From Oegoconia quadripuncta (taxonomy: Eukaryota; Arthropoda; Insecta; Lepidoptera; Autostichidae), in contig OX438755.1 of assembly GCA_949316235.1 (NCBI GenBank), positions 17,994,151 through 18,058,150 of the forward strand: a stretch of 64,000 nt of DNA, read 5' to 3'. The notes under the pieces are model-generated. The model did no database searches. It saw only the letters and a list, made by a program, of their open reading frames with translations, and had not been told where the DNA came from. This document shows positions 63,240 through 64,000 of this stretch, piece after piece (the stretch's first letter is position 1; every line of letters begins with the position of its first letter). Position numbers and translations under genes: made by a program.

Positions 63240-63614
63240 TCTTTGACGTCTTAGAACGTCGGCAAGTAAACTTCACAGCGTAATGGCTTCTTTACATTTG
63301 AGTTTTTTTCGTGGCTTTTAGCAGGATTGTGTTCATGAGGTGGAGAAGAATCGTTAGCACTTTGCAATGTACACATGTAATGTGTGTGCGGTGGAATTAA
63401 CGGATAGCCCTTAACCCGTGGATGGTTGATCTCACGACTATTCAGCAAAATTAAATTGTTTAGGGAAAGTTGGTTTCGAGATATTTCTAGATGGTATCTA
63501 GAGTGAATAGGCATTTACTGGGTGCGCGTGATACATCTTCGGCTACATCGTCACTTTCCATCAGGTGAGATTGTGGTCAAACGCGAAACCAGTTTTTAAT
63601 AAAAAAAAAAAAAG
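63240..63614 (+). mobile_element. Dispersed repeat with 'ctttccatcaggtgagattg' 3' end and poly-A
   Basis: The segment ends 'tcactttccatcaggtgagattgtggtcaaacgc' then poly-A (63600-63614), the polarity of a retroposed element. The same motif is inverted at 10190-10230. Element class and left boundary are uncertain. Confidence 0.45.
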
Positions 63615-63937
63615 ATTGTTGTACATTTTGGAGAAATTACACCCTTGAAATACCTCTTTACGATGATGCCAGATCACAAAACAAGGACTTTTTTTAGTTT
63701 CCTTTTTGAATAATGCTCTTGAATAGTTGTACTAACATATGGCATCGCCATTTTTGAGTAGCTGCCTAGTATTTTTTTTTAGAAAGAGTAAAGTCAAATT
63801 TATGTTTATTGTCCGAAAATCTCAATAATCATGCGACTTTCGCTAAATACAAATTTCGTTTTTCTGAACATTCATACCCATTACCCATCTGCAGGTATAC
63901 AGGATATGCGAAGTTAGGCTTTTGTTTGATGGCTATG

Positions 63938-64000
63938 GTTACCACCATCTTATCTAGTCTTATCACCAAGCAAGTTGACAGCATTGTTGTGTTCCGACTG
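63938..64000 (+). mobile_element. SINE family 1, cut by the window edge
   Basis: 'taccaccatcttatctagtc' ... 'gacagcattgttgtgttccg' is the middle of family 1 in plus orientation and continues past the window. Confidence 0.6.

Noticed and set aside
36780..64000. CRISPR array, bacterial operon or phage genes
   Set aside because: The window is clearly eukaryotic: spliced genes, SINEs and LINEs; no regularly spaced repeats or prokaryotic gene packing.

Overview
The window is nuclear DNA from an insect, most probably a moth or butterfly (Lepidoptera). It is AT-rich, its genes are split by short GT-AG introns, and much of it is mobile-element debris of kinds that are common in Lepidoptera: tRNA-derived SINEs, MITEs, tails of RTE-like and CR1-like LINEs, and the 'accgacttcaaaaaaggaggagg' and 'tataaatgcgaaag...gctagt' dispersed repeats. 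This attribution comes from pattern recognition; no database was searched.

There are three protein-coding genes. (1) Positions 92-5947, plus strand: the 3' part of a core-1 beta-1,3-galactosyltransferase (C1GALT1/T-synthase family) gene, five exons, with its 5' end outside the window. Its last exon carries an extra tail of about 380 residues, rich in Asn, Asp and Thr, built from degenerate repeats of about 60 residues. (2) Positions 35385-16284, minus strand: a complete seven-exon paralogue of 365 aa with an N-terminal signal anchor, the TDDD/ADDD-type metal-binding motif and an ordinary short tail. The two genes converge and share exon lengths and intron phases, so they come from a duplication. 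Both should act in the Golgi, adding galactose to O-GalNAc. (3) Positions 56002-62347, plus strand: a complete six-exon single-pass receptor of 552 aa with signal peptide, Cys- and sequon-bearing ectodomain, one membrane span and a cytoplasmic SEFIR domain, i.e. an IL-17-receptor-like protein.

The 10.3 kb between the two transferase genes (5948-16283) holds no convincing gene but several structured repeats: a hAT-type MITE with 8-bp target duplication (9375-9638), a large foldback element (about 9826-10640), and a 345-bp P-element-like MITE (14783-15127). The last has perfect 44-bp terminal inverted repeats and an 8-bp target duplication, still carries a THAP-domain first exon with an intact splice donor, and sits nested inside another MITE (14635-15384). 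The large introns of the minus-strand gene (16.5-35.2 kb) are packed with SINEs, LINE 3' ends and TIR elements, some nested.

The 20.6 kb between the second and third genes (35386-56001) contains a near full-length non-LTR retrotransposon of the RNase H-bearing I group (about 45473-50957). Its ORF2 is open (endonuclease, reverse transcriptase, RNase H, Cys/His tail) but its ORF1 is frameshifted by a 13-bp partial duplication. The rest of that stretch holds RTE-like LINE tails, SINEs, MITEs and long AT-rich sequence where nothing specific is visible. The window ends in repeats, with a SINE running off the right edge.
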